A stretch of DNA of 5,842 nt from positions 1-5,842 of the forward strand of contig JAUWNP010000254.1 of the NCBI GenBank assembly GCA_030612585.1. Direction: 5' to 3'. A program made the position numbers and the translations under genes. Positions within the stretch are counted from its first letter, which is position 1, and every line of letters begins with the position of its first letter. Below are positions 4,790 through 5,842 of the stretch, piece by piece. The notes beneath the pieces were generated by a model. That model saw only the letters and a list, made by a program, of their open reading frames with translations. It was not told the origin of the DNA and made no database searches. The DNA is from Anaerolineae bacterium (GTDB taxonomy: Bacteria; Chloroflexota; Anaerolineae; B4-G1).

Positions 4790-5842
4790 CTACCGGTAAT
4801 AACTCAACTCCCACTGGTCGAGTTGCCCGGCCGTGGCACTCCCCAGCCGCCAGCCGGCATCCGTCTGCACCACCGCCCACTCGACGTCCCACAGCGTGAC
4901 GACGATACGCCCAGCCACGTTGTCGTAGGCGCGCACCTGGGCAGTGACGGTGGCGCTATCCCCGCTGCGGGCGAGTTCGTGCACCGCGCCGGCCTCCACC
5001 GCGACGGTGGTGGCGAATCCGGCCGCCCACGTCTGGTAGGGCTGAGCGGCCTGGGCAGAACCGCTCAGCAGGCCGTAGGCTCCGGGCAGGTCATGGTCGT
5101 CTACCGCCAGGTAGAAGGAAATGACGACGTGCTCCGGCGTGTCGGTGTGGTAGGCGTGGGGACGGTCCAGGTAGAACCAGGTGTACCGCTCCCATGTCCA
5201 GGCGTAGTTGGCCCCATCCCAGGTATGCACCGCCTCCCACACCAGGTCGTTCCCGGCGTTGTAGCCGACGGCGATCTCGTCGGCCAGGTCGCCGTCGGTG
5301 TTCTCCAACCGCACCCCGGCCTCCCCCTCGAAACCAGCGAGCAGCGCGTAGGCCGTCCCATCCCAGACGAAGATGTGGAGCAGGTCGGTTCTGGCCTCCG
5401 CGTGGCCCCAGACGAGGATCTCGACCCGCCCGTCGGCGTTGGTATCGCGCACCTCCAGTTCGCAGGTGGGATACTCTCCCAGGCCAAAGTCCTCTTTTCC
5501 CGGCTCCTTCTTCAGCGGTTGCAGGTCGTGCCAGGCCTCCCCGTCGAGGACAAAGGCAGCCAGTTGCGGCGGTTCCCCCGGCCGGTGGTACAGCCCCACC
5601 CACTCCGGCTCCCCGTCGCCGTCGGTGTCCTCCCAGCGCAGGCACAGCGGTTCGACACCCATTGCTCTCAACCGCGCCTGCCCCTTGGTCACGATAGCGG
5701 CAACGGCGGCCGGGTCGAGAGTCGGCACGGGGGGTGGTGTGGGAGTAGGAGAGTGTGGGAGTGTGGGGGGGTGGGAGGGTGGGAGGGTGGGAGTGTGGGC
5801 GGGGGTGAGTGTGGGGGAGGGGAGGGGGGGGGGGGTGGGAGT
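4790..5842 (-). CDS. Secreted or lipid-anchored FG-GAP/VCBS-like protein with NTF2-like C-terminus (5' end missing)
   Basis: The frame is open past the right edge, so the N-terminus is missing. The first 38 codons in view (5729-5842) encode a Pro/Thr/Ser/His linker. Numbering from the GTG at 5728 (a Val in the linker, not a start), three Asp-rich segments follow: DTDGDGEPEWVGLY (34-47), DTNADGRVEILVWG (95-108) and NTDGDLADEIAVGY (143-156). These match FG-GAP/VCBS-type strands with DxDxDG calcium loops, the kind found in extracellular beta-propellers. Residues about 199-296 (VVISFYLAVDDHD...AYGLLSG...YQTWAAGF...TLWDVEWAVVQTDAGWRLG) resemble an NTF2-like domain common in secreted proteins of these bacteria. 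A signal peptide or lipobox is expected upstream but not visible. It probably acts outside the membrane; ligand unknown. It ends 33 bases before the hicB promoter and seems transcriptionally separate. Confidence 0.85.
   Translation of the reverse strand, partial: TPTPPPLPSPTLTPAHTPTLPPSHPPTLPHSPTPTPPPVPTLDPAAVAAIVTKGQARLRAMGVEPLCLRWEDTDGDGEPEWVGLYHRPGEPPQLAAFVLDGEAWHDLQPLKKEPGKEDFGLGEYPTCELEVRDTNADGRVEILVWGHAEARTDLLHIFVWDGTAYALLAGFEGEAGVRLENTDGDLADEIAVGYNAGNDLVWEAVHTWDGANYAWTWERYTWFYLDRPHAYHTDTPEHVVISFYLAVDDHDLPGAYGLLSGSAQAAQPYQTWAAGFATTVAVEAGAVHELARSGDSATVTAQVRAYDNVAGRIVVTLWDVEWAVVQTDAGWRLGSATAGQLDQWELSYYR
5729..5842. repeat. Low-complexity GTGGGAG-type stretch encoding a Pro/Thr linker; G-quadruplex potential
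   Basis: The plus strand is a run of GTGGGAGG- and GTGTGGG-like units. Read on the minus strand it is open in the frame of the neighbouring gene and gives TP, PP, TL and HS units. At 5761-5803 there are more than four G-tracts of three or more separated by 1-3 bases, which satisfies the G-quadruplex pattern on the plus strand. The last ~25 bases are nearly pure G and may contain length errors. Confidence 0.6.

Noticed and set aside
5194..5697. Plus-strand open frame of Arg/Pro-rich composition
   Set aside because: It is antisense to the FG-GAP-like gene, and its composition is typical of an out-of-frame reading of GC-rich DNA.
5726..5728. GTG at 5728 as the start of the FG-GAP-like protein
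   Set aside because: The frame continues open for 38 codons to the window edge as a Pro/Thr linker, and there is no Shine-Dalgarno or signal peptide at the GTG.

Overview
This window reads as a high-GC bacterial fragment, most likely from the phylum Chloroflexota (Anaerolineae or Caldilineae type) or a similar environmental lineage. The evidence is indirect: GC-rich coding, a Pro/Thr-rich linker on a probable secreted protein, intergenic TGCTAAC/TGCTGAC heptamer repeats, several families of short palindromic repeats (some translated in frame), and a DUF58-TgpA gene pair. No rRNA or tRNA is present to confirm the assignment. All supported genes lie on the minus strand, so biological order runs from the right end of the window to the left.

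Right end (4790-5842): the 3' part of a secreted or lipid-anchored protein. It has a Thr/Pro linker that is still open at the window edge, three Asp-rich FG-GAP/VCBS-like segments, and a C-terminal region resembling an NTF2-like fold. Middle right (4561-4789): a 229-base intergenic stretch with an extended -10 promoter followed by a 112-bp MITE-like element. The element has 12-bp perfect terminal inverted repeats, sits between 8-bp direct repeats, and contains two hairpins with mutually complementary loops. Centre (3058-4560): a small solo HicB-like gene followed 3 bases later by hflX, a ribosome-associated GTPase. hflX has no ATG, GTG or TTG start in the correct place; a perfect Shine-Dalgarno sequence spanning the hicB stop points to an ATC codon. 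Seven heptamer repeats and a small two-TM protein gene with a strong Shine-Dalgarno follow.

Left half (1-2661): a DUF58 protein gene overlapping a TgpA-type transglutaminase-like membrane protein gene by ATGA. This is the usual DUF58-transglutaminase cassette, but no MoxR ATPase gene is visible in the window. Two perfect hairpins lie just upstream of the DUF58 gene. Both genes carry palindromic repeat sequence translated in frame: the C-terminal tail of DUF58 and a linker of TgpA. The tgpA gene runs off the left edge before its catalytic core, and its last ~92 bases are poly-C/poly-G that look unreliable.

How the genes may work together: hicB, hflX and the two-TM gene probably share one transcript driven by the promoter at 4749, with the MITE in its 5' leader. 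DUF58 and tgpA form a translationally coupled pair at the envelope. The window does not show a clearly new multi-gene system. The most interesting signals are the MITE in the hicB-hflX leader, the apparent non-AUG start of hflX, and the in-frame palindromic repeats.
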